Positions 49,367-58,329 of a stretch of DNA of 64,000 nt are shown here, one piece after another (positions within the stretch are counted from its first letter, which is position 1; each line of letters opens with the position of its first letter). The translations under genes and the position numbers were made by a program. The DNA is taken from the NCBI RefSeq assembly GCF_014638845.1, contig NZ_BMFP01000001.1, forward strand, positions 395,337 through 459,336. The letters run 5' to 3'. Below the pieces are notes generated by a model. That model made no database searches. It was not told the origin of the DNA and worked only from the letters and a program-made list of their open reading frames with translations. The stretch comes from Pontibacter amylolyticus. Its GTDB lineage: Bacteria > Bacteroidota > Bacteroidia > Cytophagales > Hymenobacteraceae.

Positions 49367-50431
49367 ATGAGTTCTGCAGATAATAAACGCACTGTTATAG
49401 TTGGTATCTTCACTTTCCTGGCGATCGTGATACTGGTGGCTGGTATTTTTATGCTGGCCGGTCAGCAAAAGCGCCTGATCAACACGGTGACGCTTACCGC
49501 CATTTTTGATGACGTAGCCGGATTGCGAACCGGTAACAATGTTTGGTTTTCGGGCGTGAAGATCGGCACGATCAAGTCCATCAACCTGTATGGCGACTCA
49601 CAGGTAGAGGTGGTCATGAACATTGAGGAGAAGGTACAGCAGTTCATCCGCAAAAACGCTTCGGCCCGCATCAGTTCCGAGAGCTTCATCGGCAACAAAA
49701 ACATCGTAATTGACGGCGGCACCCAGGCAGCCGCTCCTATTGAGGACGGCGACCGGATAACAGCCATAAGCCCGCTCAACACCGATGACCTGATGGAGAA
49801 ACTGCAGCAGAACAACGAGAACCTGGTCGCAATCACCGGCGATTTTAAGCAGCTGACCTCCCGCCTGGTGAAAGGCGAGGGAACCGTAGGCGCCCTGCTG
49901 ACCGACACGACCATGGCCCAGAACTTCCGTGGTGTGGTAGCCAACCTGCAGCGCACGTCCGAAAGCACCGTTAACGCCTCGCGCTCCCTGTCCGCCTTCA
50001 CTAAAAAACTCAACTCACCGGACGGCCTGGCAAACCAACTGGTAACTGACAAAGAAGTATTCCAGCAGCTGAAAAACTCGATGACACAACTGGAAGAGGC
50101 CACGGCTTCGACTTCTGAAATAACAGAGAACCTGCGTACGGCCACCAGCCAGCTCAACAACAGCAACAGTGCGGTGGGTGTGCTCCTCAATGACCAGAAA
50201 TTTGCCCGTCAGTTGCAGAGCACCATGCAGAACCTGGAGACCGGCACTAAAAAGCTGGACCAGAACATGGAGGCTTTGCAAAATAACTTCCTGCTGAGAG
50301 GGTTTTTCAAAAGAGAGGCCCGGGAAAAGGCCAGGGAGCTGAAGCAACAACAGAATCAGCCACCGCAGCAAGTGCAGCCAAAAGACACCACGCAACTGGA
50401 ATTTAAGCCTTCGATCTTACAAAAGAACTAA
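49367..50431 (+). CDS. mlaD: MlaD-type MCE-domain protein
   Basis: A 354-residue protein. One N-terminal membrane helix (VIVGIFTFLAIVILVAGIFML) precedes an MCE domain with VTLTAIFDDVAGLRTGNNV and VWFSGVKIGTIKSINLYG near 38-85. The region from about 130 to 310 is a long amphipathic coiled-coil-like section with Asn/Thr/Gln-rich repeats, and a Gln/Pro-rich tail ends the protein. It binds and passes lipids in the periplasm for the MlaEF complex. The gene follows mlaF without any spacer. Confidence 0.9.
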   Translation: MSSADNKRTVIVGIFTFLAIVILVAGIFMLAGQQKRLINTVTLTAIFDDVAGLRTGNNVWFSGVKIGTIKSINLYGDSQVEVVMNIEEKVQQFIRKNASARISSESFIGNKNIVIDGGTQAAAPIEDGDRITAISPLNTDDLMEKLQQNNENLVAITGDFKQLTSRLVKGEGTVGALLTDTTMAQNFRGVVANLQRTSESTVNASRSLSAFTKKLNSPDGLANQLVTDKEVFQQLKNSMTQLEEATASTSEITENLRTATSQLNNSNSAVGVLLNDQKFARQLQSTMQNLETGTKKLDQNMEALQNNFLLRGFFKREAREKARELKQQQNQPPQQVQPKDTTQLEFKPSILQKN

Positions 50432-50437
50432 AAACAG

Positions 50438-50469
50438 AAAGGGGCGCATCATTGAGATGCGCCCCTTTT
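50438..50469. terminator. Bidirectional intrinsic terminator
   Basis: AAAGGGGCGCATC (50438-50450) pairs with 50456-50468, loop ATTGA, T-run TTTT. It lies between the convergent Mla operon and the HIT gene. Confidence 0.9.
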
Positions 50470-50495
50470 AATTGAGCCTCAGGTATAGCTATACC

Positions 50496-50897
50496 TTATG
50501 AAGCTTCATGTGCCTTGCGGATCTTCTCCGCCACTTCCTCAAATTCCTCTTTGCTGAACTTCTGCTTATTGGCAAAGTTCATATCGGCCATTTTGTTGAG
50601 CGGGATCAGGTGTACGTGCGCATGGGGCACTTCCAGGCCTACCACCGCTACCCCAATGCGCTTGCAGGGGACAGCCTTTTCTACAGCTGCCGCCACTTTT
50701 TTGGCAAAGGCCATTAGGCCCAGGTATAGCGCATCGTCCAGGTCGAACAGGTAGTCGATCTGCTGCTTGGGTATAACCAAGGTATGGCCTTTGGTGGTCG
50801 GGAACACGTCCAGAAAAGCCAGGTAGCGATCATCCTCGGCTATTTTGTAAGCGGGGATCTCGCCTTTTACAATTTTAGTGAAGATAGATGGCTCCAT
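50496..50897 (-). CDS. HIT-family nucleotide hydrolase
   Basis: A 133-residue protein with the histidine triad VPHAHVHLIPL near 88-98, and upstream FTKIVKGEIPAYKIAEDD and LAFLDVFPTTKGHTLVIPK, typical of Hint-like enzymes that hydrolyse nucleoside phosphoramidates and related nucleotidyl bonds in the cytoplasm. It begins 4 bases after the stop of greA, so the two genes form an operon. Confidence 0.92.
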   Translation of the reverse strand: MEPSIFTKIVKGEIPAYKIAEDDRYLAFLDVFPTTKGHTLVIPKQQIDYLFDLDDALYLGLMAFAKKVAAAVEKAVPCKRIGVAVVGLEVPHAHVHLIPLNKMADMNFANKQKFSKEEFEEVAEKIRKAHEAS

Positions 50898-50901
50898 ATG
50901 C

Positions 50902-51375
50902 TTAGCGACTGATTTCCAGAATTTCGAACTCGATCTTTCCGGCTGGTACGGTTATCTCAGCCTTTTCACCAACTGACTTGCCCAACAGGCCCTTCCCGAT
51001 CGGGGACTTTACGGAGATTTTGCCGGAGGCCAGGTCAGCTTCCTCCTCCGCCACCAGGGTATAGTCCATGACCATATTGTTTTTCAGGTTCTTGATCTTC
51101 ACCTTCGAGAGGATCAGCGCCTTGCTCATGTCCAGGTTCGACTCGTCTATCAGACGGGCGTTGCCAACTACTTCTTCCAGCTTAGCAATTTTCAGCTCCA
51201 GGTGACCCTGTGCGTCCTTGGCGGCGTCGTACTCAGCGTTCTCGCTCAGGTCGCCCTTATCGCGTGCTTCTGCCAGCTGACGCGCTACTTCCGAGCGACC
51301 CTTTGTCTTCAGCTCGTGTAACTCTTCCTTTAGCTTTTGTAAACCTTCAGCGGTGTAATAAGAAATGTTGCTCAT
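50902..51375 (-). CDS. greA: Transcription elongation factor GreA
   Basis: A 157-residue protein of standard GreA length. The N-terminal coiled coil carries the acidic tip in RDKGDLSENAEYDAAKDAQG, whose D-x-x-E-N-A-E residues place Mg2+ in the RNA polymerase active site for RNA cleavage. The C-terminal FKBP-like part has VKSPIGKGLLGKSVGEKAEI. It rescues backtracked polymerase. Upstream lies a leader with its own promoter element and a terminator hairpin only 33 bases from the start codon, pointing to control by premature termination. Confidence 0.95.
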   Translation of the reverse strand: MSNISYYTAEGLQKLKEELHELKTKGRSEVARQLAEARDKGDLSENAEYDAAKDAQGHLELKIAKLEEVVGNARLIDESNLDMSKALILSKVKIKNLKNNMVMDYTLVAEEEADLASGKISVKSPIGKGLLGKSVGEKAEITVPAGKIEFEILEISR

Positions 51376-51399
51376 AATACTGTCTTCATGTTTTAAAAC

Positions 51400-51550
51400 A
51401 CAAAAACAAAAAGAACGGCTATGTCAAACATAACCGTTCTTTTTGCCTAATATGTAATTGATTTATTTTCTCTTTTTCAGCCAGCCTGCATCAAAACAAG
51501 CGGTGGTTCTGGGTAAGCCACATGCGCACGGGCTTCCCCCGGTGGCACTG
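51400..51550 (-). ncRNA. Candidate greA leader RNA with intrinsic terminator
   Basis: On the minus strand a TATATTTG element (51565-51558) predicts a transcript start near 51550. The RNA would include GCCAC...GTGGC and GCTTG...CAGGC pairings and end at a 16-bp hairpin (51408-51423 with 51429-51444, one mismatch) followed by TTTGTTTTTG. Transcripts that terminate give a short RNA of about 145-150 nt; those that read through express greA. The -33 spacing (16 bases to a TTTG) is shorter than usual, so the exact promoter is uncertain. Confidence 0.5.
51408..51444 (-). terminator. Terminator hairpin in the greA leader
   Basis: Arms AAAAAGAACGGCTATG and its complement with one mismatch, loop TCAAA, T-rich on both outer sides. 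It stands between the leader promoter and greA rather than after a gene, since the upstream gene ends about 240 bases earlier. Confidence 0.82.
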
Positions 51551-51687
51551 ATCTGAGCAAATATACAAATTTATTTTAATACAAAATTTTTCGGCGATAC
51601 TTATTTATCGGCACTAAAAACACGTGTTTCAGGCGCCTGTATCACTTATATACGTAAACGCACCGATGTAGGCCAGGGCCGGGGCAG
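51551..51687. other. Spacer between dehydrogenase and the greA leader
   Basis: AT-rich near 51560-51610, containing the promoter elements for the greA leader. No separate terminator for the dehydrogenase transcript is obvious, so some transcription may pass into the leader. No gene is seen. Confidence 0.5.
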
Positions 51688-52647
51688 CTATTCTGACGAT
51701 AGCCGGCCTGCCTCCTGCAAGGCCTGTATTTTCTCTACCAGCACCTCGTTTATCTTGACATAGGACTCGTGGGTCCACCCCGCAATATGGGGCGTGAGTA
51801 CGACATTTCCTGCAGATTTGAGGTAGTCGAAGTGACGGCTTTGCTCTTCGGTCAGGCTGCTGAGTTTCTCGTTTCCGAGCACATCCAGGGCAGCCCCTTT
51901 CAGCTTGCCGGTCTGCAGGTGCTGAATAAGTGCCGACTGGTCCACCACTTCACCGCGGGAGGTGTTCATAAACCAGATCTGCTTGCGAAAGCCTTGAAAA
52001 AAGGCGTCATCCGCAAAGGCCCGGTTTTCAGGTATATAAGGTATATGCAGGCTCACAATATCCGCTTCCGCCTGCAGTTGCTCCAGTGATACGGGCTCAG
52101 CCGGCGCCGTGATTTTCTCAGGAGCGAACCGGTCGTAAGCCAGGATGCGGCAGCCAAAGCCACTGAGCACTCGGGCGAAGCTTTGCCCCATGTTGCCATA
52201 GCCAATAATGCCGACTGTTTTGCCGCTGATCTCCTCCCCCCTGTTTTCTTCGCGCAGCCATACCTTGTCGCGCACCTGCCGGTCGCCGCGCGCAATGTTG
52301 CGCATCAGACTGAGCAGCATCCCCAGGGCATGCTCGCCCACTGCCTGCCGGTTTCCCTCGTTGGCCCCGAACAGCGCTATACCTCGCTCCTGCAGCGCCC
52401 CCGCATCTATATTGTCCAGTCCCGCCCCGGCCCTACCCACGAACCTGAGTTTGTCAGCCAGTTTGATGGTGTCGGCCGTAATGCGCATTTTGCTCCGCAC
52501 GATCAACCCCTCAAAACCCACCAGCGCCTCGCATACCTCGATCGGCTTGATATCCGGGCGGTACTCATAGGCTATACCTATACCTTCCAGCATCGGAAAC
52601 AGGCTGGCGTGTACTTCGTCGATGATGAGGATGCGTGGATTCGTCAT
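51688..52647 (-). CDS. D-2-hydroxyacid dehydrogenase, SerA-like
   Basis: A 319-residue enzyme from the ATG at 52647 (an ATG at 52662 would overlap mgtE). The N-terminal half has VGRAGAGLDNID and the NAD-binding loop VGIIGYGNMGQSFA. The catalytic Arg lies in MNTSRGEVVDQ and the catalytic His in TPHIAGWTHES. It resembles phosphoglycerate dehydrogenase without a regulatory ACT domain. The substrate (3-phosphoglycerate or another 2-hydroxyacid) cannot be fixed. It follows mgtE by 4 bases in the rsmA-mgtE operon. Confidence 0.85.
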   Translation of the reverse strand: MTNPRILIIDEVHASLFPMLEGIGIAYEYRPDIKPIEVCEALVGFEGLIVRSKMRITADTIKLADKLRFVGRAGAGLDNIDAGALQERGIALFGANEGNRQAVGEHALGMLLSLMRNIARGDRQVRDKVWLREENRGEEISGKTVGIIGYGNMGQSFARVLSGFGCRILAYDRFAPEKITAPAEPVSLEQLQAEADIVSLHIPYIPENRAFADDAFFQGFRKQIWFMNTSRGEVVDQSALIQHLQTGKLKGAALDVLGNEKLSSLTEEQSRHFDYLKSAGNVVLTPHIAGWTHESYVKINEVLVEKIQALQEAGRLSSE

Positions 52648-52651
52648 ATTC

Positions 52652-54004
52652 TTACAAATCATACAGCATATGCGCTACACCAAAGTATATCGCCAGCCCA
52701 AGCAGGTCGTTTGCCGTCGTGATGAAAGGTCCGGCAGCAACAGCAGGATTCACGCCCAGCTTGTCAAGCAGCATCGGCGTCAGCGTTCCCATTAGAGAGG
52801 CTAGCATCACTACTGAGAATAGCGCTACGGAAACCACCGTCGAGAGCTTGAGATCTTGCCGGAACAGATAGGTGAACGTGAAAACGAGTGCCGAAATGAT
52901 GAGCGCATTCAGGAATCCCACCATGATGAGCTTAAAAAGACGCTTGGAGAAGTTCTCGAATATCACGGCGTTGGATGAGAGCGTCTGGATGATGATAGAC
53001 GAGGATTGTATACCTACGTTACCGCCCGTCGCCGTAATAAGCGGCACAAACAGCGCGAGCGCCGGAAGCATGGCAATATCGGCTTCGAAAAAGCCCATGA
53101 AATGCGCAGCCAGCAAGCCTCCCACCATCCCGATCACGAGCCAGGGTATACGGGAGCGCGAAATACGGAACACGCTGTCGTCTTCCTCCACATTCTCCGA
53201 AATACCCGTCATGAGTTGGCGGCTGAGTTCGGCCTGCTCCTGCATTACGTCGATTACGTCGTCAATGGTGATGCGACCAAGCAGTTTACCCTGTATGTTC
53301 ACGACAGGTATAGCCTCGAGGTCGTACTTCTGCATTACGCTCACCACCTCGTTTTCGTCCCGGAAAGACTCGATCGAGATCACGTCTTCGCTGTAAATGT
53401 CCTTTACCAGTTTGTCGTCTTTAGAAAGCAGGAGCGCTTTTATACTGAGACGACCCAGCAGGATGTCACGGTTATCCACCACGTATACGGTATAGATGCG
53501 CTCCACGTCCTCAGCTTGCCGCCTGATCTCCTCGATGCACTGCCGCACGCGCCAGTTGATGTTCACTTTAATGAGCTCTTTCGCCATCAGACCGCCGGCA
53601 CAGTCCTCCTCGTAGTGCAACAGGTCCAGAATGTCGTCCGCCTTCTCCTCGTTTTCGATCAGCGCGATCACTTCCTCGCGGCGCTGCACGTTCATCTCGT
53701 TCAGGATGTCCACGGCATCATCCGAGTCCATCAGGTTGACGTAGCGTGCTATCTCCTGGCTGGTGAAGTAGGCCAGAAAATCGGTGCGGATGTCGTAGTC
53801 AAGATCACTGAGAATCTGTGAGCCTGTCTCGGGAGGCAGCAGGTCCAGCACATACTTTGACTCGTTGGTGTCGAGTTCGTAGAGCACCGTCGTAATGTCG
53901 GCCGGATACATGTCGGTCATGGTTTCCAGCAGGAATCCCTTGTCGTCGCGTGCTATTGCCTCTTCAACCTGTTCTATGTATTCGCGTGTGATCTCTACCT
54001 GCAT
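52652..54004 (-). CDS. mgtE: Magnesium transporter MgtE
   Basis: A 450-residue protein with the MgtE layout: N-terminal superhelical domain (1-130), two CBS domains (about 135-255), a plug helix, and five membrane helices (about 280-450). Marks are LHYEEDCAGGLMAKE, FVPLITATGGNVGIQSSSI in the first helices and PAVAAGPFITTANDLLGL with the conserved pore Asp. It is a Mg2+-gated Mg2+ channel, closed when Mg2+ binds the cytosolic domains. It starts 4 bases after rsmA ends. Confidence 0.93.
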   Translation of the reverse strand: MQVEITREYIEQVEEAIARDDKGFLLETMTDMYPADITTVLYELDTNESKYVLDLLPPETGSQILSDLDYDIRTDFLAYFTSQEIARYVNLMDSDDAVDILNEMNVQRREEVIALIENEEKADDILDLLHYEEDCAGGLMAKELIKVNINWRVRQCIEEIRRQAEDVERIYTVYVVDNRDILLGRLSIKALLLSKDDKLVKDIYSEDVISIESFRDENEVVSVMQKYDLEAIPVVNIQGKLLGRITIDDVIDVMQEQAELSRQLMTGISENVEEDDSVFRISRSRIPWLVIGMVGGLLAAHFMGFFEADIAMLPALALFVPLITATGGNVGIQSSSIIIQTLSSNAVIFENFSKRLFKLIMVGFLNALIISALVFTFTYLFRQDLKLSTVVSVALFSVVMLASLMGTLTPMLLDKLGVNPAVAAGPFITTANDLLGLAIYFGVAHMLYDL

Positions 54005-54008
54005 GGTA

Positions 54009-54788
54009 TTATATGTTCTGCTCTACGAGTTGGGTCAATGCTATAAAATCCTCTACTGACAACTGCTCTGCCCGCTGGTCGAAGACAGGCTGTGTTGTAA
54101 TTTCCGGCGGGAGATTGAAAGTCTTGAGGCAGTTACGCAGCGTTTTGCGCCTTGTTCCAAAACTATTCTTCACGACAGAGAAAAAGAGCTTCTCGCTGCA
54201 AGGCAGGCTCTCCCGGTTGTTGCGCACCACGTGGATGACGCCCGACTTCACTTTGGGCGGTGGGTGAAACACGTTTTCGTGCACGGTGAACTTATACTCA
54301 ATGGTATAAAAGGCCTGCAACAGCACGCTCAGAATACCATAGGCCTTGGAGCCGGGAGGCGAGGCCAGCCGCTCCGCCACTTCCTTTTGGATCATGCAGA
54401 CCACCTCGGGCACCACATCGCGGTGTTCGAGCACTTTAAAAAATATCTGGCTCGAGATGTTGTAAGGGAAATTGCCGATGATGGAAAACTTGCCCGGAAA
54501 CAGCTTGCTTAAATCCGTCTTCAGAAAGTCAGCCGAAATGATGCGATCGCCCAGCTGCGGGAAATGCTGTTGCAGATAGGCAATGGATTCGCGGTCGATG
54601 TCCAGCACGGTGGTGCGGTACTCCTTGTGCTCGAGCATGTACTGCGTGAGCACACCCATCCCCGGGCCGATCTCCAGCACATCCTCCACCCCGCCGGGCA
54701 AGGTCAGTTGCTCCACTATTTTGCGGGCGATGTTCTGATCGACCAGAAAGTGCTGGCCCAGGTGCTTTTTCGGACTTACTTTGCTCAC
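54009..54788 (-). CDS. rsmA: 16S rRNA dimethyladenosine transferase
   Basis: A 259-residue SAM-dependent methyltransferase matching RsmA/KsgA. It has KKHLGQHFLVDQ at the N-terminus, the SAM loop LEIGPGMGVLTQ (GPGMGVL 41-47) and catalytic motif IIGNFPYNISS (105-110 core). It dimethylates two adjacent adenines near the 3' end of 16S rRNA during 30S maturation. It is the first gene of the operon rsmA-mgtE-dehydrogenase and is divergent from the aminopeptidase gene. Confidence 0.95.
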   Translation of the reverse strand: MSKVSPKKHLGQHFLVDQNIARKIVEQLTLPGGVEDVLEIGPGMGVLTQYMLEHKEYRTTVLDIDRESIAYLQQHFPQLGDRIISADFLKTDLSKLFPGKFSIIGNFPYNISSQIFFKVLEHRDVVPEVVCMIQKEVAERLASPPGSKAYGILSVLLQAFYTIEYKFTVHENVFHPPPKVKSGVIHVVRNNRESLPCSEKLFFSVVKNSFGTRRKTLRNCLKTFNLPPEITTQPVFDQRAEQLSVEDFIALTQLVEQNI

Positions 54789-54947
54789 GTGCTATGCGTT
54801 ATGGCGCCGGCTGATCAAGACAATTTCGCCGGAAACCCGTTATACCTTATTTATATGCGCTACCGATGCCGACAATACCTTCGTCCGTGGTTTTCGCATT
54901 ACACCATATACTTACTATATTGCGTGCTCCAAAGATACGAATGACAA

Positions 54948-56381
54948 ATGCCAACACAACTCAAATACAATACATCAGTAGGTAAAAATACAGACCTAGC
55001 CCTGATTGTGCGGGCTGACCAGACGGATTCGCTCCCAGAGCTAAGCTCAGACGAAACCGCCTACCTGAAACGCCAGTTGGAAGCAGAGGCGAAGATCGTC
55101 TCCCTGAACCGCTATACACAGCGCCTATACGTGGTGGTATACCCTGAAGGCAAAACCCAGAATGCCACCCGGGAAGCCCTGCGCCAAGCCGGCTATACCT
55201 TGCTCAAACAGCTTAAGGCAGACAAGGTGGAAGAACTTGCCATTCAGGACCTCTCTAAAAATGACGCGAGTCCCTACCTGGCCGAGGGCCTATACCTGAG
55301 CAACTACCAGTTTGATAAGTATAAAACTAAAAACGCCAAGCCAAACCCGCTCCAAACCATCGTGCTGACGGACGAGAACCTGTCGGAGTTTGACGTAATG
55401 GAGCTGCAGAACGTGCTTGACGCCGTGACCATTACCCGCGACCTGGTGAACGAACCCAATAGCCACCAATCGGCCACCCAGTTCAGCGAGGAGCTGGTCG
55501 CACTGGGCGAAAAAGCCGGATTCACCACACAGGTGTTCGACGAACTGCAGATACAGTCCCTGAAAATGGGTGGTTTGCTGGCCGTGAACCAGGGCAGCGA
55601 AGAACCGCCTACCTTTAATATTTTAGAGTGGAAGCCGGAAGGCGCTGCAAACACCAAACCTTACGTGCTGGTAGGCAAAGGCGTGGTATACGATACCGGC
55701 GGCCTCAGTCTGAAGCCGACGCCACAGTCCATGGACTATATGAAGTCCGACATGGCCGGTGCAGCTGCCGTAACCGGTGTGCTATACGCACTGGCAAAAA
55801 ACAATGTACAGCTGCACGTCATCGCGCTTATACCTGCCACCGACAACCGTCCGGGCGGCAAGGCTTATGCACCGGGCGACGTGCTCACCATGCACAATGG
55901 CATGACGGTGGAGGTTCTCAACACCGACGCCGAAGGCCGCCTGATCCTGGCCGACGCCCTGAGCTTTGCCCAGAAGTATAAGCCGAAACTGGTGATCGAC
56001 ATGGCCACCCTGACCGGAGCCGCGGCCCGTGCCATTGGCAAGGAAGGCCTGGTGGCGATGAGCAATGCCGGTGATGAGGTGATGAACGCCTTGAAAAGAG
56101 CCGGCGAGGAAGAGCACGAGCGCATTGTGGAGTTTCCGCTTTGGGACGAATATAAGAAGCACATCGAGTCAGACATAGCCGACATCAAGAACCTGGGAGG
56201 TGCCGAGGCAGGCGCTATCTCAGCGGGTGTGTTCCTGGAGTATTTCACCGATTACCCGTGGGTGCACTTTGACATAGCCGGCACGGCCTACCTGCTGGGC
56301 GAAGACTCTTACCGTGGCAAACTGGCCACCGGATCGGGCGTGCGCCTGGTTTACAACTACCTTAGCTCCCTAGCTAACTAA
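54948..56381 (+). CDS. pepA: Leucyl aminopeptidase (M17)
   Basis: A 477-residue dinuclear metal peptidase. Metal and catalytic residues are visible: K244 and D249 in VGKGVVYDTGG, K256, D268 in YMKSDMAGAA, and D327, E329 and R331 in NTDAEGRLILADAL. The N-terminal 160 residues form the variable domain. It cleaves N-terminal residues from peptides in the cytoplasm, usually as a hexamer. It starts 7 bases before pdxA ends the pair, so the two are likely cotranscribed. Confidence 0.93.
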   Translation: MPTQLKYNTSVGKNTDLALIVRADQTDSLPELSSDETAYLKRQLEAEAKIVSLNRYTQRLYVVVYPEGKTQNATREALRQAGYTLLKQLKADKVEELAIQDLSKNDASPYLAEGLYLSNYQFDKYKTKNAKPNPLQTIVLTDENLSEFDVMELQNVLDAVTITRDLVNEPNSHQSATQFSEELVALGEKAGFTTQVFDELQIQSLKMGGLLAVNQGSEEPPTFNILEWKPEGAANTKPYVLVGKGVVYDTGGLSLKPTPQSMDYMKSDMAGAAAVTGVLYALAKNNVQLHVIALIPATDNRPGGKAYAPGDVLTMHNGMTVEVLNTDAEGRLILADALSFAQKYKPKLVIDMATLTGAAARAIGKEGLVAMSNAGDEVMNALKRAGEEEHERIVEFPLWDEYKKHIESDIADIKNLGGAEAGAISAGVFLEYFTDYPWVHFDIAGTAYLLGEDSYRGKLATGSGVRLVYNYLSSLAN

Positions 56382-56388
56382 GCAACAA

Positions 56389-57411
56389 ATGGACAACAGA
56401 CACAAAGCAAAAATAGGCATCAGCATCGGCGACACGAACGGCATCGGCCCGGAGATCATCGTCAAAACCCTTTCAGACCAGCGCATCCTAAACTTCTGCA
56501 CACCCGTTATTTACGGATCCGCCGCAGTGATGAACCAAGTGCGCAAAGCCTTAAGCGCGGAGCATTTCCACTATCAGCAGGTGGGTTCTGCGCAGGAGCT
56601 TATACCGAAGAAGATCAACCTGATCAACTGCTGGGAAGAGGATATCGCTGTGGAGCCGGGCACACCCAAGCCGGAATCCGGAAAGGCCTCACTCGACTCG
56701 CTGCTGGCCGCCGCCCGCGACCTGAAAGCCGGCTTGCTAGACGGTCTGGTAACTGCCCCGATCGACAAAGACAACATCCAGTCGGAGGAGTTCCGCTTCC
56801 CAGGCCATACCGAGTTTTTGACCTCCTACTTCGACGCGGCTGACAGCCTGATGCTGCTTGTGGCCGACGACCTGCGTGTGGCCACGGTGACGGGCCATAT
56901 ACCTGTCAAGGAGGTAGCCAGCAGACTCAACTTCGACCTGATCATCCGCAAGATCACCATCCTGCAGGAGTCGCTGCGCAAAGATTTCGGTATCCTGAAA
57001 CCGCGCATCGCGGTGCTGGGTCTGAATCCGCATGCCGGCGAGAAGGGGCTTTTGGGAACCGAGGAACTGGAGATCATCCGTCCGGCTGTGATGCACCTGA
57101 AAGAAAAAGGCCATCTGGTGTTCGGCCCCTACCCTGCCGACGGCTTCTTTGGCATGCGCATGTACAAGCAGTTCGATGCTGTGCTGAGCATGTACCACGA
57201 CCAGGGGCTTATCCCTTTCAAAACGCTCGCCATGGAAACCGGCGTGAACTACACGGCCGGCCTGCCGATCGTGCGCACCTCTCCTGACCACGGCACCGCC
57301 TACGACATAGCCGGAAAACACACAGCCGATGAAACCTCTTTCAGAGAAGCGCTGTTCCTTGCCTGCGACATCATAAAAAAGCGCCAGACAGAGCAAAAGC
57401 CCGTTTTATAA
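56389..57411 (+). CDS. pdxA: 4-hydroxythreonine-4-phosphate dehydrogenase
   Basis: A 340-residue enzyme matching PdxA. It has IGISIGDTNGIGPEIIVKTL at the N-terminus, metal-binding histidines in FPGHTEFLTSY, GLNPHAGEKGLLG and MYHDQGLIPFKTL, and the end motif VRTSPDHGTAYDIAGK. It oxidises 4-phosphohydroxy-L-threonine with NAD+ in the DXP-independent-entry branch to pyridoxal phosphate. It lies 7 bases after pepA. Confidence 0.94.
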   Translation: MDNRHKAKIGISIGDTNGIGPEIIVKTLSDQRILNFCTPVIYGSAAVMNQVRKALSAEHFHYQQVGSAQELIPKKINLINCWEEDIAVEPGTPKPESGKASLDSLLAAARDLKAGLLDGLVTAPIDKDNIQSEEFRFPGHTEFLTSYFDAADSLMLLVADDLRVATVTGHIPVKEVASRLNFDLIIRKITILQESLRKDFGILKPRIAVLGLNPHAGEKGLLGTEELEIIRPAVMHLKEKGHLVFGPYPADGFFGMRMYKQFDAVLSMYHDQGLIPFKTLAMETGVNYTAGLPIVRTSPDHGTAYDIAGKHTADETSFREALFLACDIIKKRQTEQKPVL

Positions 57412-57446
57412 ATCGGGCTGCTATTTTATTTGTCAAAATAATGTTC

Positions 57447-57454
57447 TAATTTTG
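57447..57454 (+). promoter_or_regulatory. -7 promoter element before yceD
   Basis: TAATTTTG matches TAnnTTTG and lies 24 bases before the GTG start. A TTTG occurs 14 bases upstream of it, closer than the usual 19-21. Confidence 0.5.
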
Positions 57455-57477
57455 CGTCTTGCAATAAAAACACGGTA

Positions 57478-58026
57478 GTGAAAAAGCTTAAAGACTACGA
57501 AATCGGCATAGCCAAACTTAGTAACAGAAAGCATGATTACGAGTTTGAGATGGACGATTCATTCTTTGCTTTGTTTGAGCAGGAGATCATACTGGGGGGA
57601 AAGCTACTGGCGAAAGTAGAGCTCGATAAGACCGAATCGCTGCTGACGCTGCATTTTAACATTAAAGGGCACGTGCGCCTCACCTGCGACCGCAGTCTGG
57701 AGGAGTTTGACCAGCCGCTGGACATAGAAGAGACGCTGTTGATCAAGTATGGAGAGGAAAATGCCGAGCTGGATGAGGACTTGTGGCAGATCACGCCCGA
57801 GACGCAGACGATCAGCGTAGCACAGCACCTGTATGATTACATTGGTTTATCGCTGCCAATGAAGAAGCTTCACCCACGTTTTGTGGAAGAGCAGGACGAA
57901 GACGACGAAAGGGATATCCTGATCTACTCTTCGCGCCAGGCGGGCGACAGTGAAGGGGAAGACAACGATGGAAATGACGACGATGACGTTGACCCACGTT
58001 GGGATGCCCTGAAAAACCTGAACTAA
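57478..58026 (+). CDS. yceD: YceD/DUF177-family protein
   Basis: A 182-residue acidic protein with a GTG start. It has the DUF177 core, FNIKGHVRLTCDRSLEEFDQPLD in sections near 58-82, then an acidic tail with GEDNDGNDDDDVDPRWDAL. DUF177 proteins are almost always encoded before rpmF, as here, and are linked to 23S rRNA or ribosome assembly. The GTG start is supported by the promoter element only 24 bases upstream and by lack of an in-frame ATG nearby. Confidence 0.9.
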   Translation: MKKLKDYEIGIAKLSNRKHDYEFEMDDSFFALFEQEIILGGKLLAKVELDKTESLLTLHFNIKGHVRLTCDRSLEEFDQPLDIEETLLIKYGEENAELDEDLWQITPETQTISVAQHLYDYIGLSLPMKKLHPRFVEEQDEDDERDILIYSSRQAGDSEGEDNDGNDDDDVDPRWDALKNLN

Positions 58027-58080
58027 CAAGCAGTAGAATAATAAAGTATTACATAACAGCAAGTAAATTTATAACTAAAA

Positions 58081-58278
58081 ATGGCACATCCTAAACGCAA
58101 GATTTCGAAGACCAGAAGAGATAAGAGAAGAACTCACCAGAAACTCTCTGAGAAAGCGATTGCAATCTGCCCAACAACAGACACTCCTCACCTGTTCCAC
58201 CATGCTTACGTGGTAGAAGGCGACCTGTACCACAAAGGCAAACTGGCGATCAAAAATTATACAGCAAACGCTCAGTAA
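58081..58278 (+). CDS. rpmF: Ribosomal protein bL32
   Basis: A 65-residue basic protein starting [20 protein letters not shown], the standard bL32 N-terminus. It keeps the mid-part [17 protein letters not shown]. Only one Cys is present, so the zinc-binding form of bL32 is not made. It is part of the 50S subunit. Position between yceD and plsX is the conserved order. Confidence 0.97.
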   Translation: MAHPKRKISKTRRDKRRTHQKLSEKAIAICPTTDTPHLFHHAYVVEGDLYHKGKLAIKNYTANAQ

Positions 58279-58329
58279 CCCAAGTCTGTACTCCGTTTAA
58301 GTTCTGTATAATTTAACGTCATCCAGTAC

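Noticed and set aside
51408-51550. 4.5S SRP RNA or tmRNA
   Set aside because: The SRP tetraloop/asymmetric-loop signature and the tmRNA T-arm sequence are absent, so the region is described only as a greA leader candidate.
53006-53821. Rightward 271-codon open frame
   Set aside because: It is antisense to mgtE, which is confidently assigned. No motif is recognisable in the frame.
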